Source: Arthrobacter sp. B1I2 (GTDB lineage: Bacteria; Actinomycetota; Actinomycetes; Actinomycetales; Micrococcaceae). Taken from it: a stretch of 64,000 nt of DNA. The stretch lies in assembly GCF_030816485.1 (NCBI RefSeq), contig NZ_JAUSYC010000001.1, positions 3,348,001 to 3,412,000 of the forward strand. The letters are read 5' to 3'. The notes under the pieces were generated by a model. That model worked only from the letters and a program-made list of their open reading frames with translations, was not told the origin of the DNA and did not search any database. Both the position numbers and the translations under genes were made by a program. Below, piece by piece: positions 9,261 through 17,411 of this stretch. How positions within the stretch are numbered: position 1 is the stretch's first letter; every line of letters begins with the position of its first letter.

Positions 9261-10010
9261 TCACGGGGCCGCGCCGGTTTTCGCGGCGTATTCGATCGCT
9301 TGGGCCCGTACCTGGCGAATATAGGCATCGGACTGGTTGTAGGAGTAAATAGCGTCCGTCCACCCCTGCGCGGTTGTGAGGTTACGGCCGTGGGAGCACA
9401 GGTAAGTGGCCGCGCTGAGTGCCGCGTCGTCAATGTTGAAGGGATCGGCTGTGCCGTCGCCGTTCCCGTCCCGCCCCACAAGCCGCCAGGTGGAGGGAAT
9501 GAACTGCATGGGTCCGACGGCGTGGTCCCAACTGGCGTCGTCGTCCAGAACACCGTCGTCCGTGTCAGCGATGGCGGCGAACCCCCTGCCGTTGAGGCTG
9601 GGTCCCACGATTGGACCGCTCGCCTGCCCGGCGTCGTTGAGACTGCCGCCGCCATACGTTCCGTGGCCTGATTCGATGAAGCCGACGGCGGCCAGGGTGT
9701 TCCAGCCGATGCCGCAGTTGGGCGTGGAATTGGCGGCGGCAGCGGCCGCAGCAACGTAGGCCCGCAGTGCCCGGGCAGGGACACCGGTCTGCGCGGAAGC
9801 CCGCAACAGCTGGGCATCCGGGCTCCGTGTTACGTTCACGGCGGTATCGACGCCGGCAGGCCGGGTTTCAAATGCTGCCCCCGCTTGCGGGGGCGCAGAG
9901 AGGGCCACCCGGGCGTCCGCGCCGGCCTGCCGGATGATCCAGAACGAGAACGCGGTGCTTATGCAGACCACGAACAGGCTGAAGACCACAAAACGCTTTA
10001 CACGGAGCAC
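9261..10010 (-). CDS. Secreted lytic transglycosylase (SLT-type)
   Basis: 249 residues. An N-terminal signal or anchor helix (about 6-26, FVVFSLFVVCISTAFSFWII) is followed by a linker and a transglycosylase domain. Catalytic Glu lies in AAVGFIESGHGTYGG, with family motifs AVGPMQFIPSTWR and DPFNIDDAALSAATYLC. Such enzymes cleave peptidoglycan between MurNAc and GlcNAc outside the membrane. The DGNGDGTADP segment resembles a calcium-binding loop seen in actinobacterial members. The gene is convergent with the P450. Confidence 0.9.
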   Translation of the reverse strand: MLRVKRFVVFSLFVVCISTAFSFWIIRQAGADARVALSAPPQAGAAFETRPAGVDTAVNVTRSPDAQLLRASAQTGVPARALRAYVAAAAAAANSTPNCGIGWNTLAAVGFIESGHGTYGGGSLNDAGQASGPIVGPSLNGRGFAAIADTDDGVLDDDASWDHAVGPMQFIPSTWRLVGRDGNGDGTADPFNIDDAALSAATYLCSHGRNLTTAQGWTDAIYSYNQSDAYIRQVRAQAIEYAAKTGAAP

Positions 10011-10088
10011 TGACTAATCAAACCACCAAGCTCAGTGACCGGGTGGCCCATCGCCAGGCCTCACGGCGTTCTGCCGGCGGCGGAAGCG

Positions 10089-11126
10089 TCATCGCGTCGG
10101 ATCGATCATCGTCATGCCCGCGACGTTCGCCGTGTCGAAGCGTGGCAGCAATTCAGCGGCCTCGCTGAGCCCGATGATTCGCTCGATAAGCTTCTGTGGG
10201 TTGAGTGCCCCCGATTCGATCAGGGCAAGCATCCCGGGATAGTCCGCCGCGGCCATTCCGTGGCTGCCGAACATTTCCAGTTCCCACGCGATCACTCGGG
10301 CCATGGGCACGCGCGGGTGGCCGTCGACCGGCGGGAGGAGTCCGATCTGGACGTGCCGGCCGTGGCGGCGAAGGCTGAGGAGCGCGTTGGCGCATGTCTG
10401 TTCGCTGCCGACGGCGTCGATGGAGACATGACTGCCTCCGGTCAGGGCGTGTACCTGCGCGGGAATGTCTGAGCCGTCCACGGCCAGGACGTGATCGGCG
10501 CCAAGGGAAGCGGCCGCATCGAGGGCGTCTGTATTCCGGTCGACAGCGATGACTTTTCCGCCCAATGCCTTCGCAATCATGACGGCGCTGAGGCCCACGC
10601 CACCTGCCCCCACGACAGTGGCCCATTCATTGGGGGCGAGGCGTGCCCGGGCGGTAAGCGCCCGGTAAGCCGTTGCGAAACGGCAGCCCAGGCCTGCCGC
10701 TGCCTCGAAGCTTACTTTTTCGGGGATTGCGACGAGATTGGTGTCTGCGGCGTGGATCACGACCTGCTCGGCGAAGGAGCCCCAGTGGGTGAAGCCTGGC
10801 TGTTGCTGTTCGGGACACACCTGCGCATTGCCCGCGCTGCACCACTCGCAGGCTCCGCAGCCCTCGACAAAGGGCGCTGTCACCCGGTCGCCGACCGCCC
10901 ACTTCGTTACCCCCGGACCGACCATGGCGACGACACCGGCGAACTCGTGGCCCGGGACATGCGGCAGCATGATGTCGTCGTGACCGGCCCACGCGTGCCA
11001 GTCACTCCGGCACAGGCCGGTAGCGGCAACGGTGATGAGTGCACCACCTGCAGGCACATCAGGCACAGCGACGTCCCGCACACTAAGCGGTCCCGCTGTC
11101 CGGTCCATGATCATTGCCCGCACCAT
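10089..11126 (-). CDS. Zinc-dependent alcohol dehydrogenase
   Basis: 345 residues of the medium-chain dehydrogenase family. Catalytic zinc ligands are in GLCRSDWHAW and the following GHEFAG. The structural-zinc loop with four Cys (CGACEWCSAGNAQVC) is intact. A Rossmann motif, GAGGVGLSA, lies near 172. The start is preceded by AAAGGAGG. An alcohol or polyol is the likely substrate, but nothing nearby identifies it. Confidence 0.9.
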   Translation of the reverse strand: MVRAMIMDRTAGPLSVRDVAVPDVPAGGALITVAATGLCRSDWHAWAGHDDIMLPHVPGHEFAGVVAMVGPGVTKWAVGDRVTAPFVEGCGACEWCSAGNAQVCPEQQQPGFTHWGSFAEQVVIHAADTNLVAIPEKVSFEAAAGLGCRFATAYRALTARARLAPNEWATVVGAGGVGLSAVMIAKALGGKVIAVDRNTDALDAAASLGADHVLAVDGSDIPAQVHALTGGSHVSIDAVGSEQTCANALLSLRRHGRHVQIGLLPPVDGHPRVPMARVIAWELEMFGSHGMAAADYPGMLALIESGALNPQKLIERIIGLSEAAELLPRFDTANVAGMTMIDPTR

Positions 11127-11163
11127 GTCCTCCTTTTACCGGGTTGGTCCTGCTGATACATGT

Positions 11164-11757
11164 TTACAGGACGTTGAGTGCAATGATCAGGCCGAGGACG
11201 ACGGCCGCCACGACGCCCAGCATCACGTAGAGCCCCGCCTTCATGGAACTCTTTTGGACGGGAGCGCCGGTCTCCGGAAGGACCTCCTGCCAGGCTTTTA
11301 TCGCTTCCAGGCCCTGGTAGTAAGAAAACATCATTGCGGCACTGCCGGCCACTCCTGCAACTGCTCCCATTCCGCCGGCCCCGCTCATGGCCGCGCCGGC
11401 GGATCCGGCGCGGCTGAGGTCGGTATGGTCAGTGTGGCTGCCGGGGGCGGCTTCCAACTCTGCCCGCTGCCATGCTGACGGGCTTGGCGATAATGAAGCG
11501 CCGACGCCCACGATGTCGTACTTTCGGCCTTGGGCTGTGATGAGCATGGTCCCCATGCTGGTGAACCGGAATGAGGCCTGGTGTGCAGGCAGGGAAAATA
11601 CAGTCAGGCCGGCGGCGTCCTGCATGCTGAATTTTCCGGCGGAGTCCATGCCGATGATGACGGGTACTGTCCTGGCTCCGTTGATCATGCTCTTCCGCCA
11701 GTAAAGCAAGGATTTCATCGGCTTGGCGGAGGCCTTCGATTTCATCGTCATCCCCAC
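11164..11757 (-). CDS. Hypothetical membrane-anchored protein
   Basis: 197 residues. The N-terminal two thirds are soluble and look beta-rich (GARTVPVIIGMDSAGKFSMQ, then MLITAQGRKYDIVGVG). A Gly/Ala-rich hydrophobic stretch follows (about 117-140), with a final transmembrane helix at about 175-195 (LYVMLGVVAAVVLGLIIALNV) and almost no residues after it. This suggests a tail-anchored protein or one with two helices. It lies 37 bases downstream of the alcohol dehydrogenase gene on the same strand and could be co-transcribed. No family is recognised. Confidence 0.7.
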   Translation of the reverse strand: MGMTMKSKASAKPMKSLLYWRKSMINGARTVPVIIGMDSAGKFSMQDAAGLTVFSLPAHQASFRFTSMGTMLITAQGRKYDIVGVGASLSPSPSAWQRAELEAAPGSHTDHTDLSRAGSAGAAMSGAGGMGAVAGVAGSAAMMFSYYQGLEAIKAWQEVLPETGAPVQKSSMKAGLYVMLGVVAAVVLGLIIALNVL

Positions 11758-11977
11758 AGCCTAGGCGCCGCCACTCCTTTTGCCCTCAAGTGTCACGGGC
11801 AGATCTCCCCCGGCCTTGAAAGTCCCGATGCCCCTACGGGCATAGAGGCTCCGGCGCTTGCCTATCAGGGCTACCGGGAAAACCGGTGAACCACCGGCCG
11901 GCATCACCGGCGTCGCCCCTACCCGCTTCAAACCATCCCCTGGCCGCAGCACCCAGCAGCCCTGCCTTGATCAGGCC

Positions 11978-12190
11978 TTACGAAACCTGCGGGCGATGCT
12001 CCGCTGCGAGCGCGGCAAGGTCGCGGATCAACCGCTGCACCTCATGTTCCCGACTCCTGGAGGGGGAAGCTTGCTGTACTGCGCTGGGTCTTGCCAGAGG
12101 TTTCTTGGGTGCTGCGGGAACAGGAGGTCCCTCGCCGCGCGGGGCTGCTGTACGTGCGTTCTCGGCTACAGCCGGAATACCTGTGCTCAT
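11978..12190 (-). CDS. Small hypothetical protein
   Basis: A 70-residue ORF rich in Pro, Ala and Arg, without hydrophobic segments. A purine-rich AGGGGGG lies just before the ATG, which is the main reason to keep it. The C-terminal part (EHEVQRLIRDLAALAAEHRP) looks like an amphipathic helix. No family is recognised, and the composition alone does not exclude a chance ORF. Confidence 0.4.
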   Translation of the reverse strand: MSTGIPAVAENARTAAPRGEGPPVPAAPKKPLARPSAVQQASPSRSREHEVQRLIRDLAALAAEHRPQVS

Positions 12191-12450
12191 GTGCCCCCCT
12201 AGGTGGTCATTTGCGGGATGTCCCCTTGTGGTGCCGGTAAGGGAACTCTAGGAAGCCCCGGGAGCAAGCGGAAGGAACTTTTTCGCTCACGGCCACTTAT
12301 TGTTCCAATCTTGAGCCTGGCTCCAATCGGTAGCGGCCATAGCAGCACAGCAAATCAGTAGAGCGACGCCGTCGACCCAGGACTACATCCTGAAACTATC
12401 CCGGCTTTTGACCGGCATGGCTGTTGTTTTGCACTTGGGACTTGTCCACC

Positions 12451-13005
12451 ATGGGAAGGGTGGGAAGGACGGGCAGGTGCCATCGGCACGTGTGGGCTCT
12501 GTGCATGCTGCTCTCTTCAGGAGGATCGGCAGGGTGCTCGTATGAATACCCCGAGCCCGTGAATACACCAGCCTTTGACCCGGCCCCGTTATCAGAATCC
12601 CCGCAGGCATACGTTGATCCGCTGGTCCTGGAGCGAGAGGTCAAGAACTACGCTGAGCTGGACCGGATCCTTCGGGCAGTGCCGGGACCTGTCCTCCTTT
12701 TTGAGGAGGGACCGCTGGACGGCCCAGTTAGAGGCTTTGGCACCGCCGAGAAGGTGCCTGCGGCGGGGCGGTACTCTGTCACCGCAGCCTGTGTTGGTGC
12801 TTCCGGCGCGACGGTCTCCGTTGGGCAGGAGCATCCCGGTGCCCCCTTTCAGCCCACCGCTCTTTCCCTGGACTGCGCCGGGACCAGTTCGCAGGTGATT
12901 GACCTTGAAAAGGGGTACGTGTTCGCGCATTTGGTGCTGCCCGGCCCGGGCGATACTCCGTGGACGGGCGCGGTGGGAGGTGTGCGTGTGACCGGAACCG
13001 GTTGA
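12451..13005 (+). CDS. Putative secreted lipoprotein
   Basis: About 184 residues from the ATG at 12451; a start at 12424 adds nine residues. A short, weakly hydrophobic leader ends in a lipobox-like SAGC (near residue 29), consistent with lipid attachment on the outer face of the membrane. The rest is soluble, with Gly/Pro-rich strands (AAGRYSVTAACVGASGATVSVG) typical of small extracytoplasmic actinobacterial proteins. Two further Cys in the mature part could pair. Function unknown. Confidence 0.6.
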   Translation: MGRVGRTGRCHRHVWALCMLLSSGGSAGCSYEYPEPVNTPAFDPAPLSESPQAYVDPLVLEREVKNYAELDRILRAVPGPVLLFEEGPLDGPVRGFGTAEKVPAAGRYSVTAACVGASGATVSVGQEHPGAPFQPTALSLDCAGTSSQVIDLEKGYVFAHLVLPGPGDTPWTGAVGGVRVTGTG

Positions 13006-13539
13006 GCGGCCGGTACCCCGCACATTTCCCCCTTATAGAGCGTGGCCGTCATTTCGATGCGGTGGCAGCACAGACAACTGTTCCAAGTGGGCGACCGGTG
13101 CCGCTCAATAACATGCACAAACCCGACGACTGCGCTCCCGCGCGTTCTTCGGCTACCAGCATGTAACCAGGAGCCGCCGCCCTCGTTGCGCCGGAAGGGG
13201 CGTGCATAGATAACCCCGCCCAAGGCAGCGCCGATGATGGCCGCAATCAGATAGATAACAACACCCGCTCGCCTAACCTCGCGGCAATGACTATTTGGGG
13301 GTAGGTAACGCATGAGCCTCAGTCCGGCTTGCTTTTGGTGTCCTGGGCATCCTGTACGGCATCGCCACGTTCCTGGTGGCGCCGGTTTTGCAGTGTACGC
13401 GCGATTCCCGAAGCCGGAGAGGACTTCTACACGCGGCTGACGCACGGCCGACGCCAGCCGTTGCACCCCTGGACACTTCCTGCCAGCCGGCGTTAACTTC
13501 GAGACGGACGCAGGAGTTCCAGGAAAGAAGGGCAGCACC
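13006..13539. other. Intergenic stretch with possible gene remnants
   Basis: No convincing intact gene. A minus-strand frame around 13130-13280 encodes one plausible membrane helix (VVIYLIAAIIGAALGGVIY) followed by basic residues, but it runs antisense into the end of the lipoprotein gene and has no clear start. On the plus strand, bases about 13330-13395 encode another helix-like run (FGVLGILYGIATFLVAPV) directly after a stop, and the frame with the ATG at about 13311 differs by one base. Both look like traces of decayed small membrane genes. Confidence 0.35.
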
Positions 13540-13749
13540 ATGACAGGTCCTGCTACAGGGAACCAGGTGCGCGCGGCCGTAGACCGAGCCACCGACGAAA
13601 TGATCTACATCGGTCCGGACCATCCCTATTATCCCTTGCTGGCTGACCTGGTGTCTGCAGTCGGGAAGGCCTGGCAGCAGGGGTTTGAGCAGGGCCGGGA
13701 TGGTAGCCACGGGCCAAACCCCTATACGTGGGCCCGGCGTGACGAATAG
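13540..13749 (+). CDS. Small hypothetical protein
   Basis: 69 residues, soluble, with balanced composition (for example ATDEMIYIGPDHPYYPLLADL). An AGGAAAGAAGG ribosome site precedes the ATG. The Tyr/Pro-rich centre and the helix AVGKAWQQGFEQG look like real protein sequence. No family is recognised. It is a single-gene unit, convergent with the membrane gene at 13876. Confidence 0.55.
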   Translation: MTGPATGNQVRAAVDRATDEMIYIGPDHPYYPLLADLVSAVGKAWQQGFEQGRDGSHGPNPYTWARRDE

Positions 13750-13875
13750 TAGTTGCAGCCGGATGGCGGCCCAAAGCAGGGGACATTGCTTGGTCTTCAA
13801 AGCCGAGCAGGACCCAGGCGGTGGTTTCTGTTCTAGGCCTGCTGGCTTCTGACATCGCCATCATGCACCCGATTC

Positions 13876-14451
13876 CTACTCATCAACTTTGAGCGATGTG
13901 GCTCCGCAGATCAGCGTCAGCCCGTCGTCGGTGGCCAGCCGGCAGCCCTGGTCTTTCACCCGCGGCCATCCTGCGATCTCCGGGGCGTCACGGGTCCGCT
14001 TGTAGTGAAACTCGTCGTGCCCGGTGTAGATGACGACACTGTCTCCGTCGAAACCATCCTGGGTAATAAGCACTGATTGTCCGTCAGTGGCCACGATCTT
14101 CACGTCGTCGCCGAGGCCGACAGCTCCTATCAAGGCGAAGGTGAGGGTGATGGCCAAGTAAGGCAGGGCCGCCGCGACCGCCACACCAGTGGTCCAACCG
14201 ACGGTAATCCTCAACGCCTTCCGGGTAATGCGGCGGATCAGCGCCGGAATCAGGAACACCAGGCCCACGGCCCCGATGAAGGACGCCAGGAACATCAGCC
14301 CATAAACCAGGTTGGAAGCCCGGACACCGACGTAGAGGAGCAGGCCCTGCCTGGAAGCCTCGCGGTCCGCTGAGTCAACTGCCAAGTAACATACTGCGAC
14401 GACGGCGGCAGCGGCCAGAAGAGGCACGCCCCAGATCTCGCGGCGCCTCAT
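13876..14451 (-). CDS. Hypothetical membrane protein, third gene of an HTH-linked unit
   Basis: 191 residues. Three hydrophobic helices (about 9-27, 45-68 and 85-112) are followed by an outward or soluble C-terminal domain of about 75 residues (QSVLITQDGFDGDSVVIYTG, ending with two Cys). The ATG overlaps the stop of the upstream HTH gene by four bases (ATGA), so translation is coupled. Together with the HTH regulator and the 57-codon gene it forms one operon. No family is recognised. Confidence 0.75.
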   Translation of the reverse strand: MRRREIWGVPLLAAAAVVAVCYLAVDSADREASRQGLLLYVGVRASNLVYGLMFLASFIGAVGLVFLIPALIRRITRKALRITVGWTTGVAVAAALPYLAITLTFALIGAVGLGDDVKIVATDGQSVLITQDGFDGDSVVIYTGHDEFHYKRTRDAPEIAGWPRVKDQGCRLATDDGLTLICGATSLKVDE

Positions 14452-14708
14452 GCGGGACCACCGTTGCTGCCGGACGCGTCTGGCCGAACGTACTCGACTG
14501 TCAGCAGATCACCGACCCGGCAACCGAGCACTTCGCAGATCGCCGTCAGGGTGGAGAACCGGATTGCCTTCGCGCGGTCGTTCTTCAGTACCGACAGGTT
14601 TACCAGGCTGATTCCCACGCGTTTGCTTAGCTCTGTCAGGGTCATGCCGCGCTCCGCCAGCAACTCATCCAAATGGCAGTGGATGTTCAATAGCCCACCA
14701 ACCGGCAT
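14448..14708 (-). CDS. YozG-like XRE/HTH transcriptional regulator
   Basis: 86 residues. A single helix-turn-helix of the Cro/CI type occupies almost the whole protein: GMTLTELSKRVGISLVNLS, then RFSTLTAICEVLGCRVGDLL. The pattern is that of YozG-type regulators, which usually sit beside a DUF2975 membrane protein and probably repress their own operon. The ATG overlaps the stop of the upstream small gene by one base (TGATG). The palindrome at 14893-14925 is a likely operator. Confidence 0.88.
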   Translation of the reverse strand: MPVGGLLNIHCHLDELLAERGMTLTELSKRVGISLVNLSVLKNDRAKAIRFSTLTAICEVLGCRVGDLLTVEYVRPDASGSNGGPA

Positions 14709-14881
14709 CAGACCAGCCCCTCGGTGTCTCTGTGTAGCCTTCGGCCGTACTCGAAGACTCCCGCGACCAGAAGCAGGGCAAGGCCAAGCATGAACGGAGC
14801 AAGATTGAATTCCGCCGGGAAGACCGGCGACTCCCCCCGGCGTCCGGGCCTGGCGTCGCTTTGGCTGCGCTTAAGTGCCAT
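14708..14881 (-). CDS. DUF2975-like small membrane protein, apparently only the C-terminal part
   Basis: 57 residues with one membrane helix (APFMLGLALLLVAGVFEYG, about 28-46) and the ending RRLHRDTEGLV. This ending closely resembles the C-terminal end of DUF2975 proteins, which are normally 150-190 residues with four helices and are coupled to a YozG-like HTH gene. Here a start codon at 14881 opens directly into this last segment, so the first three helices are missing. The stop overlaps the HTH start by one base. The gene may be a functional miniature or a remnant kept for translational coupling. Confidence 0.7.
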   Translation of the reverse strand: MALKRSQSDARPGRRGESPVFPAEFNLAPFMLGLALLLVAGVFEYGRRLHRDTEGLV

Positions 14882-14892
14882 TAGTCCCCTAA

Positions 14893-14925
14893 TTATCGAA
14901 AGCCGTTAACAACGACTTTCGATAA
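14893..14925. promoter_or_regulatory. Nested palindrome, probable operator of the HTH operon
   Basis: Perfect 10-base arms (TTATCGAAAG and CTTTCGATAA) flank 13 bases that contain a second inverted repeat, CGTT/AACG, around a three-base centre. It begins 12 bases upstream of the first start codon of the three-gene unit. The position fits a binding site for the HTH protein. A leader-RNA hairpin is the alternative reading. Confidence 0.65.
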
Positions 14926-15141
14926 GCTAATGGTTCCGCAGCCAGCAGTCAATGGCTACCCTGAGCGATGGGATCTCATTTGCCGTCCGGGGGAACAGCG
15001 TCGCACCACCCTGGTCTTCGTATGGGTAGATCCATGCCCAGGAGTCGGAGGTGCAATGGGGGTCGATGGACCCTAGGTCAGTCCATGGGGGGATGCAAGG
15101 CTGAAATCACCGATCATCCCATCGCCTGGAAGGTTTGACCC

Positions 15142-15537
15142 ATGTTCACTCTTCGCACCCTTGGGGGGATCGCCCTGCTGATGGCCGGAAGCAGCTGGCT
15201 CTGGCTCACTCCCACCTTTGCGACCCGCGGGCTTGATACCTCATCGGTTTGGTGGGCTATCACTATGGTCCTCTCCCTGGTAACCATCCTTGGTTTCTGC
15301 GTCGCGACCTGGGGGTTGTTCGCTCGCTGGAGCTGGTGGGAATACGCTGCACTCGCCTCCGCAGCCCTGGGACTTGTGGCCCTCCTGCCGTACTGGTTTG
15401 CCGCGGTAGGTTCCGGCGAGACAGTCGGTACGGCGACATGGAATGCATTTGTCCACGTCATGATGGTCGCCCTCGTGGCGGTGCTGCTGCTCGTGCCGCC
15501 GCTTGAACGGTGGGTCGACCAGCAGGTAATGGGCTAA
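15142..15537 (+). CDS. Four-helix integral membrane protein (intact copy of a duplicated gene)
   Basis: 131 residues, nearly all hydrophobic, with four helices at about 7-24, 35-62, 66-90 and 103-123. Trp-rich loops (SSWLWLTPTFATRG, ARWSWWEYAALA) separate them. The C-terminus ends ERWVDQQVMG. The family is not recognised by name. A frameshifted second copy lies at 36846-37264 on the opposite strand and differs at only about a dozen positions over 100 aligned residues; the similarity continues a little past the stop. The gene is convergent with selB. Confidence 0.8.
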   Translation: MFTLRTLGGIALLMAGSSWLWLTPTFATRGLDTSSVWWAITMVLSLVTILGFCVATWGLFARWSWWEYAALASAALGLVALLPYWFAAVGSGETVGTATWNAFVHVMMVALVAVLLLVPPLERWVDQQVMG

Positions 15538-15611
15538 GGAGGAGCCGCGCGAGGTGACAGGTCCCAAGGGTTATTGCGGGCTGCGGGCACCCTTCGACCC
15601 GCACTCAAGGG

Positions 15612-17408
15612 TCAACGCACCACCATACGGTGACCGGCATCCAGGCGCTGGGTCCAGCCGCGCGAATCCAGGTGTTCCAGCAGCGGAACCGCAACCCGGC
15701 GTGTTGTGCCAAGTGCCTGACGTGCCTGGCTTGTGGTGAAGGGCTGCTCCAGGCCGGCGAGGGTGCGCATCGCCAGGGCCGGCGCCGAAGGCAGCAGCAC
15801 CACCCCGTCACGCAACCGCAGCAAGCGCCCCGTGCGTTCGGCGGCAGCCAGCTCCCGCGCGCCCAAGCCCAACGCCGCCAGCTCGTCGGATTCCGGGGCA
15901 TGGAATGCCTGGGCGCCCAGCCTCCGCTCCAACTCCGCAATTGCCGGCTCGACGGCACCAAGGTTGCCCCGGCTGCCGGGCAACCGGAAGTGGCCGCCAT
16001 CCTGTTCCACGGCTGCCCCGCGGACGACGTGGGACAGCAACCTCTCGTCAGGCAGTTTCAGGAGACCCCGGGCGGCCCCCATGGAAAGGCCCGGGGCCAA
16101 AGGATCTCGCTTCTGCAGTGCCTGGACTGCACTGCGCAGCTGATGCTGCCATGCCTCAAGGACAGGAGCGTGCACCCACCAATCATCGAGGACCTGTACG
16201 CCGGAGGGCGCCTCCGCGTCGTGCCCGGACAGCAGCCCGAGCCGGCGGAGATGTTCCACCTGTACCGCCCCGCGGGCTGCTACTTCAGCGAGGACGTCTC
16301 CTGAGGGGTCCATACCGGCAAGCCGCTCGGCCCAGTGGGCGCCGTCGCCGCGCCGCCGCAAAGCAGGTGGATCGGCGTCGAGGATGCGTGCCCCGCCCAG
16401 CACGGAGCGGCTCCCGGGGTCACGGAGCACCAGCCGGTCTCCCAGGACGAGCGGCAGGTGCCTGTCGAGGACGAGCCGGGCGTGGTCAGCACCGAAGGGA
16501 CGCAGCCGGGCCGGTACCGACGCAGTGCCAACATGCACCATGAGCTGCTCCGGCACCTCCGTATAGGCCACACCGGTCGTCCGTTGGATGCCCAGGACGC
16601 CGGTGGTGGGCCACGCATCGGGAGTAAGCAGCGCATCCCCGCGCCGGATGTCCGTGGCGGAAACGTCACGCAGGTTCAAGGCCACACGGTTGACCGGCCC
16701 CACCGAGGTGTACGAGGTGTCGCGGCTTTGCAGGCCACGGACGACGACGGACCGGGAACCAAAGTGACCAAGCAAGGTAAGCCGGTCCCCCTGGATGATC
16801 GTTCCTGCTGCCAGCGTTCCGGTCACCACCGTGCCGGAACCGGTGATCGTGAACGAGCGGTCCACCCACAACCGGACCCGCCCATCGGTGGCGGGATGAG
16901 GCACGCTGGCCAGGACGCCGTCGAGCGCTGCACGCAGGTCAGCCAGGCCAGTGCCGTCGATGGCGGACACGGCGACTGCCGGGGCGTCCCTGAGGCCAGT
17001 CCCGGCCAACTCCACGCGGGTCCGTGCCAGTACGTCCGCCACCCGCTGGCTGGACGCCCGGTCCGCGCGGCTGAGGACCACCACACCGTGTTCAATGCCC
17101 AGCGCCGCCACGGCGTCCCGGTGGTCGCTCGACTGCGCCTGCCAGCCTTCGTCCGCCGCGACGACGAAACAGACCACCGGCGCCGGGCCGATTCCAGCAA
17201 GCATGTTGCCCAGGAAGCGCTCGTGGCCCGGTACGTCGACAAACGCAACGTCCTGTCCGGACGGCAACGTGGTCCACGCATAACCCAGGTCAATTGTCAG
17301 CCCACGGCGCCGTTCTTCCTCCCACCGGTCCGGCTCCATGCCGGTCAGGGCACGGACGAGGGTGCTCTTGCCGGAATCAACATGTCCGGCGGTGGCAATG
17401 ACGTGCAC
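15612..17408 (-). CDS. selB: Selenocysteine-specific translation elongation factor SelB
   Basis: 598 residues from a GTG. The GTPase domain starts at once (GHVDSGKST at about 8-16, DVPGHE near 78). The G4 motif reads LSRAD instead of NKxD. Domains II and III follow, then a C-terminal half of winged-helix repeats (about 340-598) that binds the SECIS hairpin. SelB carries Sec-tRNA(Sec) to UGA codons marked by that hairpin. It starts three bases after the selA stop on the same strand and belongs to the selenocysteine island. Confidence 0.95.
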   Translation of the reverse strand: MHVIATAGHVDSGKSTLVRALTGMEPDRWEEERRRGLTIDLGYAWTTLPSGQDVAFVDVPGHERFLGNMLAGIGPAPVVCFVVAADEGWQAQSSDHRDAVAALGIEHGVVVLSRADRASSQRVADVLARTRVELAGTGLRDAPAVAVSAIDGTGLADLRAALDGVLASVPHPATDGRVRLWVDRSFTITGSGTVVTGTLAAGTIIQGDRLTLLGHFGSRSVVVRGLQSRDTSYTSVGPVNRVALNLRDVSATDIRRGDALLTPDAWPTTGVLGIQRTTGVAYTEVPEQLMVHVGTASVPARLRPFGADHARLVLDRHLPLVLGDRLVLRDPGSRSVLGGARILDADPPALRRRGDGAHWAERLAGMDPSGDVLAEVAARGAVQVEHLRRLGLLSGHDAEAPSGVQVLDDWWVHAPVLEAWQHQLRSAVQALQKRDPLAPGLSMGAARGLLKLPDERLLSHVVRGAAVEQDGGHFRLPGSRGNLGAVEPAIAELERRLGAQAFHAPESDELAALGLGARELAAAERTGRLLRLRDGVVLLPSAPALAMRTLAGLEQPFTTSQARQALGTTRRVAVPLLEHLDSRGWTQRLDAGHRMVVR

Positions 17409-17411
17409 CGC

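Noticed and set aside
12849..13592. 247-codon minus-strand ORF
   Set aside because: It covers the 3' end of the lipoprotein gene in antisense and has protein-like character only over about 50 residues; treated as a possible remnant.
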